This document shows positions 24,838 to 33,804 of a stretch of 64,000 nt of DNA, piece by piece; the stretch's first letter is position 1; the number at the start of each line of letters is the position of its first letter. The translations under genes and the position numbers were made by a program. The stretch is from Paraburkholderia bannensis (GTDB taxonomy: Bacteria; Pseudomonadota; Gammaproteobacteria; Burkholderiales; Burkholderiaceae). The notes beneath the pieces were generated by a model. It was given only the letters and a program-made list of their open reading frames with translations, made no database searches and was not told where the DNA came from. The stretch lies in contig NZ_JACHBW010000014.1 in assembly GCF_014200455.1 (NCBI RefSeq), positions 62,001 through 126,000 of the forward strand. Reading direction: 5' to 3'.

Positions 24838-25923
24838 ATGACACACAACGCCGTTTCCAGAACGACAGAGTTCGTTTACGAGTCGCTACCGACACGGGTC
24901 ATATTTGGGTCTGGGACACTCAACAACGTGGAACAGGAGGCGAAGCGTCTTGGGATGTCCCGGATTCTCCTGCTTTGCGGCCAGCCACACGAAAGCGTGA
25001 CAAGCTCCATTGCTAAAAGCCTGGGCGACATCTACGGCGCAACATTTCTTGGCGCCCGCATGCATACTCCGGTGAACGTCACAGAGGAAGCAATGGCGCT
25101 GGTAAAAACCTCGCAGATTGACGGAATTGTTTCCATTGGTGGAGGATCGACCACGGGTCTCTCAAAGGCAATCGCCCTGCGCACCGATTTGCCGCAAATC
25201 ATTTTGCCCACGACATACGCAGGCTCCGAGATGACGCCGATTCTCGGAGAAACCGACAACGGCATCAAGACAACCCAGCGAAGCCCGAAAGTTCTTCCTG
25301 AAACCGTTATCTACGATGTCGAGCTGACTCTTGACTTGCCACCGGCTATCGCAGGCGTTAGCGGTATGAACGCCGTAGCCCATGCTGTGGAAGCGCTCTA
25401 CTCCCGAGATGCAAATCCCGTCATAAGTGCTCTCGCTATCGAGAGCGTCGCAGCTCTCTTGCGCTCGCTTCCACGTATCCGAAATGAGATGCACGACCTC
25501 GGCGCGAGATCGGACGCTCTCTATGGCGCCTGGCTTGCCGGCATATGTCTTGGGTCGGTAGGGATGGCTCTGCACCACAAGCTCTGCCACACGTTGGGGG
25601 GTATGTTCGATCTGCCGCACGCTGAGACGCACGCGGCTTTGCTGCCCCATGTACTCGCCTATAACAGCCCGGCGATACCGGAGGTGATGCAGCGGCTGTC
25701 CCATAGCCTTGGCGTCGACGACCCTGCACTTCACCTGTACCGCGTCAATCAGGCAATCGGCGCGACGCCCGCTCTCGCGGACATTGGCATGCCCGAGGAT
25801 GGCATCGAACGCGCTACCGACCTCGCGCTCGCAAATCCATACTGGAATCCACGACCACTTGAGCGACACGCGATACGGGATCTGCTAGCCCGGGCCTACC
25901 GGGGTGATGAACCGAAACCATGA
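24838..25923 (+). CDS. graC: Maleylacetate reductase
   Basis: 361-aa iron-alcohol-dehydrogenase-fold enzyme that reduces maleylacetate to 3-oxoadipate with NAD(P)H. Diagnostic stretches are RVIFGSGTLNNVEQEAKRLG, IVSIGGGSTTGLSKAIAL, ILPTTYAGSEMTPILGET and the His-rich HHKLCHTLGGMFDLPHAETH, which in maleylacetate reductases replaces the iron-binding pattern. It starts 12 bp after the transporter stop. Its 3' end overlaps the open frame that precedes the dioxygenase start. Last reductive step before the beta-ketoadipate pathway, whose genes are not in this window. Confidence 0.95.
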   Translation: MTHNAVSRTTEFVYESLPTRVIFGSGTLNNVEQEAKRLGMSRILLLCGQPHESVTSSIAKSLGDIYGATFLGARMHTPVNVTEEAMALVKTSQIDGIVSIGGGSTTGLSKAIALRTDLPQIILPTTYAGSEMTPILGETDNGIKTTQRSPKVLPETVIYDVELTLDLPPAIAGVSGMNAVAHAVEALYSRDANPVISALAIESVAALLRSLPRIRNEMHDLGARSDALYGAWLAGICLGSVGMALHHKLCHTLGGMFDLPHAETHAALLPHVLAYNSPAIPEVMQRLSHSLGVDDPALHLYRVNQAIGATPALADIGMPEDGIERATDLALANPYWNPRPLERHAIRDLLARAYRGDEPKP

Positions 25924-25972
25924 AACGCGGAACGCAGCATTCTCGCCTTTAAGCTACATCTGGACAGAAACC

Positions 25973-26863
25973 ATGAATGCAAGCACGAAACAATCGTTTC
26001 CATTATTTGATGAGGCGCATTCCGCCGAAGCGGTGAATGCGCGCATTGGCCCCAACGTTGACCCACGCACTCGGGAAATAGCCAGCGCGGTTGTGCGACA
26101 CCTTCACGCCGCTGTGAAGGAAATTGAGCCGACCCATGAGGAATGGCTCGCCGCGATCAACTTCCTGACGAACACGGGACACATGTGTTCCGACTGGCGG
26201 CAAGAGTTCATCCTCCTGTCGGACGTACTTGGTGTATCGATGCTCGTCGACGCCATCAATCATCGCAGACCGACACAGGCGACCGAGAACACGATCCTCG
26301 GACCGTTCTTCGTGGACGGGCTGTCGATATCTGATAACGGCACTAACATCTGTCGCGATGGCAAAGGCGAGCCTTTGGTCGTGCACTCACGGGTAGTCGA
26401 CATCAAAGGTGCACCAATCTCCGGTGCGACCATCGACGTCTGGCAGACCAACGATGATGGCTTTTACGACGTGCAACAGCAAGGCATACAGCCTGAAGGG
26501 AATTTGCGAGGCAAGTTCACCAGCGATGCCGATGGGCGGTTCTGGTTTCGTTCTGTCAAGCCGCGCTTCTATCCGATACCGGATGACGGCCCGGTCGGGA
26601 AAATGCTTGGGAAGCTCGGGCGCCATCCCAACCGCGCGGCGCATATCCACTTCATTATCGAGGCGCCGGGCTTCGAAACGGTCATAACCCACATCTTCGC
26701 GCCGGATTGCCCTTATCTGCAGGAGGATACCGTTTTCGGCGTCAAGGAGAGCCTCATCGGTCGGTTTGAGCACGTTGAAGACGCGGATGCGGCTGAAAAA
26801 CTGGGTTTTACGTCGCCCTTCTGGTCTGTTGAACAGGACTTCGTGCTTAAGCCATTGGCGTAG
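25973..26863 (+). CDS. graB: Hydroxyquinol 1,2-dioxygenase
   Basis: Intradiol non-haem Fe(III) dioxygenase, 296 aa, cleaving hydroxyquinol to maleylacetate. The N-terminal helical dimerisation domain (about residues 20-105, SDWRQEFILLSDVLGVSML) precedes the catalytic beta-sandwich. Iron ligands Y165 (DDGFYDVQ), Y200 (PRFYPIPDDG), H224 and H226 (NRAAHIHFI) are all present, and the PFFV motif (111-114) is typical. The ATG at 25973 fits the usual start of hydroxyquinol rather than catechol enzymes; an in-frame ATG at 25907 is possible. Last gene of the plus-strand operon, followed by a candidate terminator at 26983-27011. Confidence 0.95.
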   Translation: MNASTKQSFPLFDEAHSAEAVNARIGPNVDPRTREIASAVVRHLHAAVKEIEPTHEEWLAAINFLTNTGHMCSDWRQEFILLSDVLGVSMLVDAINHRRPTQATENTILGPFFVDGLSISDNGTNICRDGKGEPLVVHSRVVDIKGAPISGATIDVWQTNDDGFYDVQQQGIQPEGNLRGKFTSDADGRFWFRSVKPRFYPIPDDGPVGKMLGKLGRHPNRAAHIHFIIEAPGFETVITHIFAPDCPYLQEDTVFGVKESLIGRFEHVEDADAAEKLGFTSPFWSVEQDFVLKPLA

Positions 26864-27504
26864 GCAGGCAGTCACAAGACGACAAAATGTCGGGTTACCG
26901 GTGGTGCGCGTAAAGAACGTCGCCCTTTATCTGGCTAGCAGGTCATGAACGTCGGCCTTTGGGAAGCAGATGCTGTCGTTGTGAAGCGACCGGCGCTGCT
27001 TCTCCTTTTTTGAGGCAACGTTTTGTTCCATTCCCCAGCTTTGCGACCTGCAAACCCGTTCGCATGGCAGTCGGGCGAAATGAGCCGCAAGGCAAACCTT
27101 CCGCGAATTTAATGACCGGCAAGTTCAGGTTTCACTAGCCGTCCAGGCTTTGTTCAGCCGCCCCAAAAATCGATTCGGCCGCCCCGGACTTCAGCCAGCG
27201 TTACTGCGGTTCGTAACTTGGAATCACGAAGTCAGCCAAGGCTACCATGTTGCTACGCTGGCGAGACACGCGCCGCCGATGCCTTGCGACTCCCGCGTCC
27301 CGTCAGCGGTGCGGCACACGGTGACCATGGGTGGCTGCCATTCTTCATAAAAATTACGCTCTCCCCCAACGTCGATGGAACCTCCAGCGAATGGCAGCTA
27401 ATATTCAGGCAGCTGGATAAAGATTATCGCGCTGAACAAACCAAAGCGCCCCGTCTTCCAGGATATATCCGCTGTGCCCGGCACGCGAAGCTGTTGCAGC
27501 CGGA
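26864..27504. other. 641-bp non-coding region between the resorcylate operon and the kinase
   Basis: No protein of known type was found. It contains the candidate terminator (26983-27011) and two near-identical direct repeats TTCAGCCGCCCC and TTCGGCCGCCCC about 20 bp apart near 27155-27190. The remainder must include the kinase promoter. No copy of the palindromic box was seen. The texture suggests old rearranged DNA, but no insertion-sequence end could be recognised. Confidence 0.4.
26983..27011 (+). terminator. Candidate terminator of the resorcylate operon
   Basis: GAAGC (26983-26987) can pair with GCTTC (26998-27002) around a GC-rich loop, followed by TCC and six T residues. The stem is short, so efficiency is uncertain. 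It is 120 bp after the dioxygenase stop. Confidence 0.45.
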
Positions 27505-29448
27505 ATGCTTCTTACACGAGAGAATACGTCCGTCGACCGTCTCAACGCCTCTGAACCGCCAACCGTGAGCACAGCCCCGCCCCGCGCTTCAGCCCTTAGT
27601 CCAACGCCGCCACACCGTGGGAATGAGGGCGTAGAAAGCTTTCAGCGTGTAAATTCCGCGTTGCAGGGCAGCCTCGAAAAGCTGGTCAACGCCTCGCGAC
27701 CGGAAGAAATTCTCAGCACCCTGCTCTCAGAGGTGCGTGCAGTGCTGCGCGGGAAAGGAGCATGTCTCTTCGAATATGACCCGGCAAGAGATTGGCTGCA
27801 AATGACGCTCATCCTGTCTCCCGGCTACGCGTCAGATCCAGCGCTTGCCCCTGACCTGCAACCTTTCACCGTCGGGATATCGGCAACGCAAAGCCGCTTT
27901 TGGCGGCAGCTCATGGACACGCGACGCCCGTTCCTCATCGACGCAGCAAAAGAGGAACATGCCGAACTGTTTTGGCCCGGCACACGACAATGGCATATCG
28001 AATCGAATGAGCCCTTGGCCGTCGGAATTCCTTTGGCAGTAGGCGACGTTGCCCTCGGTTTCCTCGGGGTCTCGTTTTCAGGTCGCATCGATCTCTCAGA
28101 TGCTGATCTGAATCTAGCGCAGGCGTTCGGCCATCAGGCAGCACTGACCCTGCATATGCTCAGGCTAGCCGAAGTGGCAAAACAGGCGGCTCTGGCCAAA
28201 GAGCGGGAGCGTGCCGCACGGCAGAGAGTCCGGGAACTCTCTGCAACCAATGACGCATTAAAACGCGCGTTAGATAGCCTTTCCGAAGAACCCGATATAA
28301 ACCGGTCCATTAGCGGCATACTCGGCTCGATTGCAAGAGACCTCGGCGCGGATCACGGAGCGCTTTGGTTACGGGACCCGGCAACTGACACATACGCGGT
28401 GCGCCTCGTGTATTACAAGGGCGAGTTCGTAGATGCACGCTCTGGGCACCCTGCGACCAAGTCTTGGCCTCTCGCGCGTGACCTGCGGTGGCGCAGCCAT
28501 ATAAGGCGGCGCCGACCGATCCTGCACAAAGTCGCCGAACTGCCCGACTTGACCGATACCGACCGTGCGCTATTCACGCGGCTGGGTATCAAGCAATTGC
28601 TGGGGCTTCCACTAACGCTCGGTAGCGAAGTGATCGGTAGTTTCACCCTTCGCTTCACTACAGACCAATTCTTCTCCAGCGAACGGCTTGCGCTAGCGCA
28701 GACACTAGCCCACCAGGCAACGCTTGCCCTTCAACTGACCAGGCTTGCCGCCGATGGGCAAGAAAAAGAGAGGGTAGCGGCCACCCTGCTGGAACGAAAT
28801 CGGCTCGCGAGAGATATTCACGACACGATTGCGCAGCATTTTATGGGCGTAATCGTCAATCTGGACGCTGGATTAACCAGCCCGGATCTCAAGACGCTAG
28901 CGCACCACGCGGAAAAAGCCCGAGAAACAGCGCGTTCCGGCCTTGAGGAGGCACGACTGTCTGTGAAGGCGTTACGAGCAGCCGCATTACAGACCGGTAG
29001 CATTTCACAAGGACTGCGGAAGGTCATCGATGCTTGCCTGGAGAATAGTCAGATAAGCTGGACGTTATCGGTTCCAGAAAATCTTCCGGCGCTCCACGAG
29101 ACAGTTGAGCAGGAATTCGTGCGGATCGTCCAGGAGGCCTGCACAAATGTCAGGAAGCACTCTGGCGCGACACGCGTATTGGTGTCGCTCGACTATGCGG
29201 AGCAAGCTTTCCGGCTTTCCATTTCCGATGACGGCAATGGATTCGACATAGGCGCGCCCACGGAGGGTTTTGGACTAATTGGAATGGGCGAACGTGCAAA
29301 GCGGGTAGGTGCAACCCTGACCGTTTCCAGCAGGGTCAAGGAAGGCACCGTTGTGCGCGTTATGCTGCAGCCAACGCCTGATGAGAACACCCCGCCGCAA
29401 AGCTCAATCAAGCCTGACGCGAGAGACACAGGTAGCGCTATTTTCTGA
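27505..29448 (+). CDS. GAF-GAF sensor histidine kinase (NarX/DevS-like, HisKA_3)
   Basis: 647-aa soluble kinase with no membrane segments. The first GAF domain is at about residues 50-235 (EEILSTLLSEVRAVLRGKGA ... LAVGDVALGFLGVSFSGR), a short coiled coil follows, and the second GAF is at about 265-420 (ISGILGSIARDLGADHGALW ... LGLPLTLGSEVIGSFTLRF). The HisKA_3 dimerisation domain has the phospho-acceptor His in LARDIHDTIAQHFMG, and HATPase_c has FRLSISDDGNGFD and FGLIGMGERAKRVGATL. The start is uncertain, and translation may begin further in, before the first GAF. No response regulator is adjacent; the orphan NarL-type regulator at 5303-5929 is the best partner. Its last 11 bp overlap the convergent sigma-factor gene. 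Confidence 0.9.
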   Translation: MLLTRENTSVDRLNASEPPTVSTAPPRASALSPTPPHRGNEGVESFQRVNSALQGSLEKLVNASRPEEILSTLLSEVRAVLRGKGACLFEYDPARDWLQMTLILSPGYASDPALAPDLQPFTVGISATQSRFWRQLMDTRRPFLIDAAKEEHAELFWPGTRQWHIESNEPLAVGIPLAVGDVALGFLGVSFSGRIDLSDADLNLAQAFGHQAALTLHMLRLAEVAKQAALAKERERAARQRVRELSATNDALKRALDSLSEEPDINRSISGILGSIARDLGADHGALWLRDPATDTYAVRLVYYKGEFVDARSGHPATKSWPLARDLRWRSHIRRRRPILHKVAELPDLTDTDRALFTRLGIKQLLGLPLTLGSEVIGSFTLRFTTDQFFSSERLALAQTLAHQATLALQLTRLAADGQEKERVAATLLERNRLARDIHDTIAQHFMGVIVNLDAGLTSPDLKTLAHHAEKARETARSGLEEARLSVKALRAAALQTGSISQGLRKVIDACLENSQISWTLSVPENLPALHETVEQEFVRIVQEACTNVRKHSGATRVLVSLDYAEQAFRLSISDDGNGFDIGAPTEGFGLIGMGERAKRVGATLTVSSRVKEGTVVRVMLQPTPDENTPPQSSIKPDARDTGSAIF

Positions 29449-30793
29449 GAACCTGCTCTGGCGGACTTCCGGGCGCCAGCGATGCGGCGCGTGCCAGCAG
29501 CACTTCGCGGTCGCGCGCGTTCTGCGTGAGCGCGGCGGCGCTTTCGAATGCCGCGCGTGCTTCATCTGGGCGCCCGAGTTTCGCGAGCAGGTCGCCGCGC
29601 ACGGCGGGCAGCCACGGATACTGGCGCAGCGCAGGTTCCGCCTCCAACGCCTCGATCAACGCAAGCGCGGCTTGCGGACCCTGCGCCATGCCCACCGCCA
29701 CGGCCCGGTTCAGACGCACGACCGGCGACGGATCGAGGCGCAACAATGCATCGTAAAGGCCGACAATGCGCGCCCAGTCGGTCTGCGCGGCGCTCGGCGC
29801 GCCTGCGTGGCAAGCCGCGAGCGCAGCCTGCAGCGCATACGGCCCAGGCACGCCCGAAGCCGCCGATGCACATTGCTGTGCCCGTTCGAGCGCCGCGAAG
29901 CCGCGCCGAATCAAGAGCCGGTCCCAGCGCGCGCGGTCCTGATCCGCCAGCAACACGGCGCGGCCTGCGCGATCCACGCGCGCGGGCAGGCGCGACGCCT
30001 GCAACTCCATCAGCGCGGCCAGTCCATGCACTTCGGCTTCCGCGGGCGCGAGTCCCTCCAGCATTCGCCCCAGCCGCAACGCTTCCTCGCAAAGCGCCGG
30101 ACGCATCCAGTCCGCGCCCGAGGTGGCCGCATAGCCCTCGTTGAAAATCAGATAGATCACTTCGAGCACCGAAGCCAGGCGCCCGGCGCGCGCCTTCGCG
30201 TCGGGCACTTCGAACGGCACCTTCGCCGCCGCGAGCGCACGCCTGGCCCGCACGATGCGCTGCGCGACGGTGGCCTCGGCCACCAGAAAGGCTCGTGCGA
30301 TTTCAGGCGTACTGAGGCCGCCCAGCAGGCGCAGCGTGAGCGCCACGCGCTGCTCGCGCGGCAGCACGGGATGGCAGGCGACGAACATGAGCCGCAACAG
30401 ATCGTCGCCAATCTCGTTCTCGCGCGCGGCGTCGAGCGCATCGGCAATATCGGGAGCGAAATGCGCCTCCAGCGCTTCGAGATCCGCGCCGATCGCCCGG
30501 TGGGCGCGGGCGTGCGCGGCCGCGCGCCGCAAGCGGTCGAGCGCACGATGTCTGGCGGCGGTCATGAGCCACGCTCCGGGGTTGGCGGGGATGCCGCTCG
30601 CGGACCAGCTTTCGAGCGCCGCGACCAATGCGTCCTGCGCGGCATCTTCGGCGAGGCCCACGTCGCGCAGCACACGCGCGGCGTAAGCGATCACGCGCGC
30701 GCGCTCGATGCGCCAGACCGCCTCGATCGAACGATGGACCGCGGCAACCTTCCCGCCGTCCTGAGCCGTGCCCGGAGCCGCATCCTGAGCCAT
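29438..30793 (-). CDS. ECF42-group RNA polymerase sigma factor with C-terminal extension
   Basis: 451 aa. The sigma-70 region 2 is at about residues 20-90 (VIAYAARVLRDVGLAEDAAQ, PGAWLMTAARHRALDRLRR), and region 4 at about 130-185 (LPREQRVALTLRLLGGLSTPEIARAFLVAE). A long helical TPR-like extension follows (ASVLEVIYLIFNEGYAA; VVRLNRAVAVGMAQGPQAAL), characteristic of ECF42. ECF42 factors occur with DGPF/YCII proteins, and two lie upstream on the same strand. The ATG at 30793 overlaps the VOC stop (TGATG), so translation is coupled; a TTG one codon earlier is less likely. The extension replaces a classical anti-sigma factor in this group. The 3' end overlaps the convergent kinase gene by 11 bp. 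Confidence 0.92.
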   Translation of the reverse strand: MAQDAAPGTAQDGGKVAAVHRSIEAVWRIERARVIAYAARVLRDVGLAEDAAQDALVAALESWSASGIPANPGAWLMTAARHRALDRLRRAAAHARAHRAIGADLEALEAHFAPDIADALDAARENEIGDDLLRLMFVACHPVLPREQRVALTLRLLGGLSTPEIARAFLVAEATVAQRIVRARRALAAAKVPFEVPDAKARAGRLASVLEVIYLIFNEGYAATSGADWMRPALCEEALRLGRMLEGLAPAEAEVHGLAALMELQASRLPARVDRAGRAVLLADQDRARWDRLLIRRGFAALERAQQCASAASGVPGPYALQAALAACHAGAPSAAQTDWARIVGLYDALLRLDPSPVVRLNRAVAVGMAQGPQAALALIEALEAEPALRQYPWLPAVRGDLLAKLGRPDEARAAFESAAALTQNARDREVLLARAASLAPGSPPEQVLRK

Positions 30794-31209
30794 CAATGCG
30801 CGCCCTTCTCCACCGCTTCCGGCGACATATACATCAGTTCCCAGATATGGCCGTCCGGGTCTTCGAAACTGCGGCCGTACATGGCGTCGCCGTAATCCAT
30901 CGGCGGGCGCTTCGAGGTGGCGCCTGCCGCCAGCGCCTTATCCACCAGCGTATTGACCTCGTCGCGCGACTCGCACGACAGGCAGGTGAGCACTTCGGTC
31001 TGCTCGCGCGCATCGACGAGCCTTTTATCAGTGAAGGTGCGCATGAAATCCGTCGTGAGCAGCATTGCAAAAATGTTTTCGCCGATCACCATGCATGCGG
31101 CTTTGTCGTTGGTGAATTTAGGCTCGAAGCGAAAACCGAGCGCGCCGAAGAAGTCCATCGAGCGCTTCAGATCGCTCACGCCCAGATTGACGAAAATGTG
31201 CTTGTGCAT
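30793..31209 (-). CDS. VOC/glyoxalase-like protein of the ECF42 cluster
   Basis: 138 aa from the ATG at 31209 (MHKHIFVNLGVSDLKRSMDF). Two VOC modules are visible: FFGALGFRFEPKF and, near the C-terminus, YGRSFEDPDGHIWELMYMSP, with the metal-type Glu in WELM. The protein resembles lactoylglutathione-lyase-like and bleomycin-resistance-like proteins often found beside ECF42 and DGPF genes. The frame is open to 31362, but AAGGAAAC precedes the ATG at 31209. It is directly coupled to the sigma-factor start. Confidence 0.85.
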   Translation of the reverse strand: MHKHIFVNLGVSDLKRSMDFFGALGFRFEPKFTNDKAACMVIGENIFAMLLTTDFMRTFTDKRLVDAREQTEVLTCLSCESRDEVNTLVDKALAAGATSKRPPMDYGDAMYGRSFEDPDGHIWELMYMSPEAVEKGAH

Positions 31210-31258
31210 GATCGTTTCCTTGCTTGACTGAGGCTTGTATATTGATTTGGATAGCCAA

Positions 31259-31681
31259 TTATTTGAATTTGCTCTGCGTTTCGAGCTTGCGAAAGCGTTC
31301 GATGCTTTCCAGATTTTCGAAGTCGTCGATTTCATAAAGCTGGCGCACTTCGATCTCGCCATCCATCTCCTTGCCGAAGGGCGCCGGAAAACGCCGTGCC
31401 CATTCGAGCGCTTCGTCGCGCGAACGCACCTGGATCAAGGTGTAACCGGCGATGAGTTCCTTTGTTTCCGCATACGGGCCATCGACAATATTGGGCTTGC
31501 CGTCCTTGTAGCGCACGCGAAAGCCATTCGAACTGGGCTGCAGCCCCGCTGCATCGAGCAGCACGCCCGCGCGCGCCAGCTCCTCGTGGTAGGTCGCCAT
31601 ATCGGCGAAGATGGTTTCATCAGCGGGTTGCTCGCCCGCTTCGCTTAGCGCATTGGCGCGCACCATGATCATGAATCGCAT
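31259..31681 (-). CDS. DGPF-domain (YCII-related) protein
   Basis: 140 aa. It begins MRFMIMVRANALSE and contains GFRVRYKDGKPNIVDGPYAE, the DGPF motif (here DGPY), then IAGYTLIQVRSRDEALEWAR. These small alpha/beta-barrel proteins are the usual genomic partners and targets of ECF42 sigma factors; their biochemical role is unknown. AGGAG lies 6 bases before the ATG at 31681. It is upstream of the VOC and sigma genes in the same orientation, with 49 bp between stop and next start. Confidence 0.9.
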   Translation of the reverse strand: MRFMIMVRANALSEAGEQPADETIFADMATYHEELARAGVLLDAAGLQPSSNGFRVRYKDGKPNIVDGPYAETKELIAGYTLIQVRSRDEALEWARRFPAPFGKEMDGEIEVRQLYEIDDFENLESIERFRKLETQSKFK

Positions 31682-31852
31682 TGCGTTCTCCTGTGTGCGT
31701 GGATCGTGCTGATCGCATCGATCGTATCGGTCGTCGGGGAGTGAAAGCGGCATCGTGCGATGCGCTCATTGACACGACGCGCGACGCACACGCAAATCGA
31801 CACAGCAAAGCGATTTTTTTACGGTTCCAGGGAAAGCACCAGGATTTCCTGG

Positions 31853-32206
31853 CTAGCGGAAGCACGGCCCCGTTTCGCGGACCTCGACGCTAGCCCATTG
31901 CGCCGCCGGGCAAGTGCGCGCGATTGCCAGCGCTTCTTCGCGCGTGGCGCAATCGACGAGGAAAAAACCGCCGATCATTTCCTTCGCCTCCGAAAACGGT
32001 CCGTCGACCACGCTCGTGCGCCCTTCGCGCACTTCCACGCGCGCGGCGTCGGTATCGGAAACCAGTGATTGCACATCGAGCAGAACGCCGCGCGCGTCGA
32101 GGTCTTCGGCGAATTCCACCATGCGCGCGTAGAGCGCTTCGCCTTCGGCTTGTGTGCGCGCTGCACGCTGGCCGCGCGGCTCGCTGATAAGCAGTAGATA
32201 GGGCAT
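31853..32206 (-). CDS. DGPF-domain (YCII-related) protein
   Basis: 117 aa, second DGPF protein of the cluster. It begins MPYLLLISEPRGQR, carries the motif VVDGPFSEAKEMIGGFFLVD (a true DGPF) and ends in EEALAIARTCPAAQWASVEV. It is 171 bp upstream of the first DGPF gene on the same strand, so the pair may have separate promoters recognised by the ECF42 factor. The ATG at 32206 is preceded by GGAG-like sequence on the complement. Confidence 0.88.
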   Translation of the reverse strand: MPYLLLISEPRGQRAARTQAEGEALYARMVEFAEDLDARGVLLDVQSLVSDTDAARVEVREGRTSVVDGPFSEAKEMIGGFFLVDCATREEALAIARTCPAAQWASVEVRETGPCFR

Positions 32207-32361
32207 GTAGTGCCTACTCCATAAGATGCGCTTTGGCTCGGGAATCTGACGCGACTGTCAGCATAGCGCGCCGTCGCCTTCCCTGTTGCGGGCGGGATCG
32301 GAGTTTGGCTATCCGCTGCCAAAGGCAATGCCTTCAGCCAATGCCGTCAAGCAAGAGAAAC

Positions 32362-33688
32362 TCAAACGTTCGAATGTTCGACCTGTTTTTCGGGAATCTC
32401 CGCACGCACGCGCAAATGACGCATGCAGGCCAGCACGGCAGGCATGGCGCGAATCGTCATGACCGACCTAGCAACCGCGAGTAACAATGGATAAAGCAGA
32501 TTGTGATCGGCATGCGTGAACTCTACGATCAACACCACGGCGGTCAGCGGCATCTGCATGGAAGCGGCGAGAAACGCGCCTGCTCCAACCAGCGCACATG
32601 CACCGGGCGCGAGCGTCGGAAAGAAAAGACTCCACACGCCACCAAGCACCACGGCGAGCAATGCGCCGTTTGTCAGACCGGGGGTGAGCAGACCACCTTC
32701 TGCGCCCGCACGCAGGCTCGAAGACTCGATCGCAACCTTCAGCACAAGCAGCACGGCGGCCAGCGCGATGGTAAGACTGCCATCGAAGGACAGCGACGCG
32801 GCGCCTTTGCCGTTACCAGCGAGTTGCGGAAACACAATCACCAGCGCGCCGATCGCCGTGAAGTTCACGATCGACCACACGACCAGTTTCAAACCCCGCG
32901 GCGCCTGCGCGCGCGCACTGGAAGTGAGCTTGACGAAGCCTAATGCAGCGAGACCGAACAGCGGCCCGCAAACGGCGGCCCAGATCAGCAGCGGGCCGTT
33001 TGAGTAGAAGGCGGGAACGAGGTATTGCTGCTCGTTGCCCAAGCCGCTCCACGCCACGATCGCGGCGATGGTCGACGTCACCAGCGCGACAATCATGGCG
33101 CGCGGGGCAAACGTGCCCAGCAGCACTTCCAGCACGAACACCGCGCCGCCCAGCGGCACGGTGTATACCGCGGCCAGGCCCGCGCCCGCGCCGCACGCCA
33201 CCATGAGACGGCAATCGTCGCTCGTGAGTCCCGCACGATGGGCAAGACGACCAGCAAACAGCGAGCCGATTTCGCGTGGGGCGACTTCCCGTCCGAGCGG
33301 CGAGCCCAGCGCGACCGTCACGATCTGCAGCAGCGCATGCACCATGCGTGCTGACGAAAGGCATACGCGGATCGGTGGAATTCACCGCCTTGCGAATGCT
33401 GACCAGCGGCTTGCCGTCGCGATACAACGCCCAGCCGATGCCCGCGACAGCGCCACAGAGCGACAGAACCGCAAGCCGGCGCAACGGCGATGCGGCGCTC
33501 ACGCCTTCGAGAAAGCTTTCATGACCCACCCACTCGCCGATGCTGTAGTCATAGGCGACGTGCTGGATGGCATGCAGCAGCAATGCGAGCCCAATCCCGC
33601 CAAGCCCCGCGCCCATGCCCGTGAGGACCGTGACGAGCGCGAATGTCAAAGGCTTGCTGGGGGACTCGGCGGTGGAACTGGAACTCAT
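32362..33688 (-). pseudogene. ClC-family chloride channel/antiporter, interrupted by one frameshift
   Basis: Two overlapping minus-strand frames together make one ClC protein of about 440 aa. The first runs from the ATG at 33688 (MSSSSTAESPSK) through two membrane segments to DPRMPFVST. The second picks up at MVHALLQIVTVALGSPLGRE with the gating-glutamate motif GREVAPREIG, then GAGAGLAAVYTVPLGGAVFV, and ends near AEIPEKQVEHSNV at 32362. The break is one extra base close to 33346-33351. With that base removed the protein would be continuous, so this is either a recent inactivation or a sequencing error. The motif has VAP where many ClC proteins have GP. Confidence 0.85.
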
Positions 33689-33804
33689 GGGAGCGGCCTG
33701 AAAATGGGCATTAAGGGATAACCCGAATGGTATCCCGAGCGATACATGCGTTTCGTTACTTATTTTTCTCAATCAATGCGCTGATCGCATATATAGGGTG
33801 GAAT

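Noticed and set aside
24838..26863. Cluster read as a chlorophenol (tft/had-type) pathway
   Set aside because: Maleylacetate reductase and hydroxyquinol dioxygenase occur in both, but the adjacent gamma-resorcylate decarboxylase with its full active site and the absence of a chlorophenol monooxygenase point to resorcylate.
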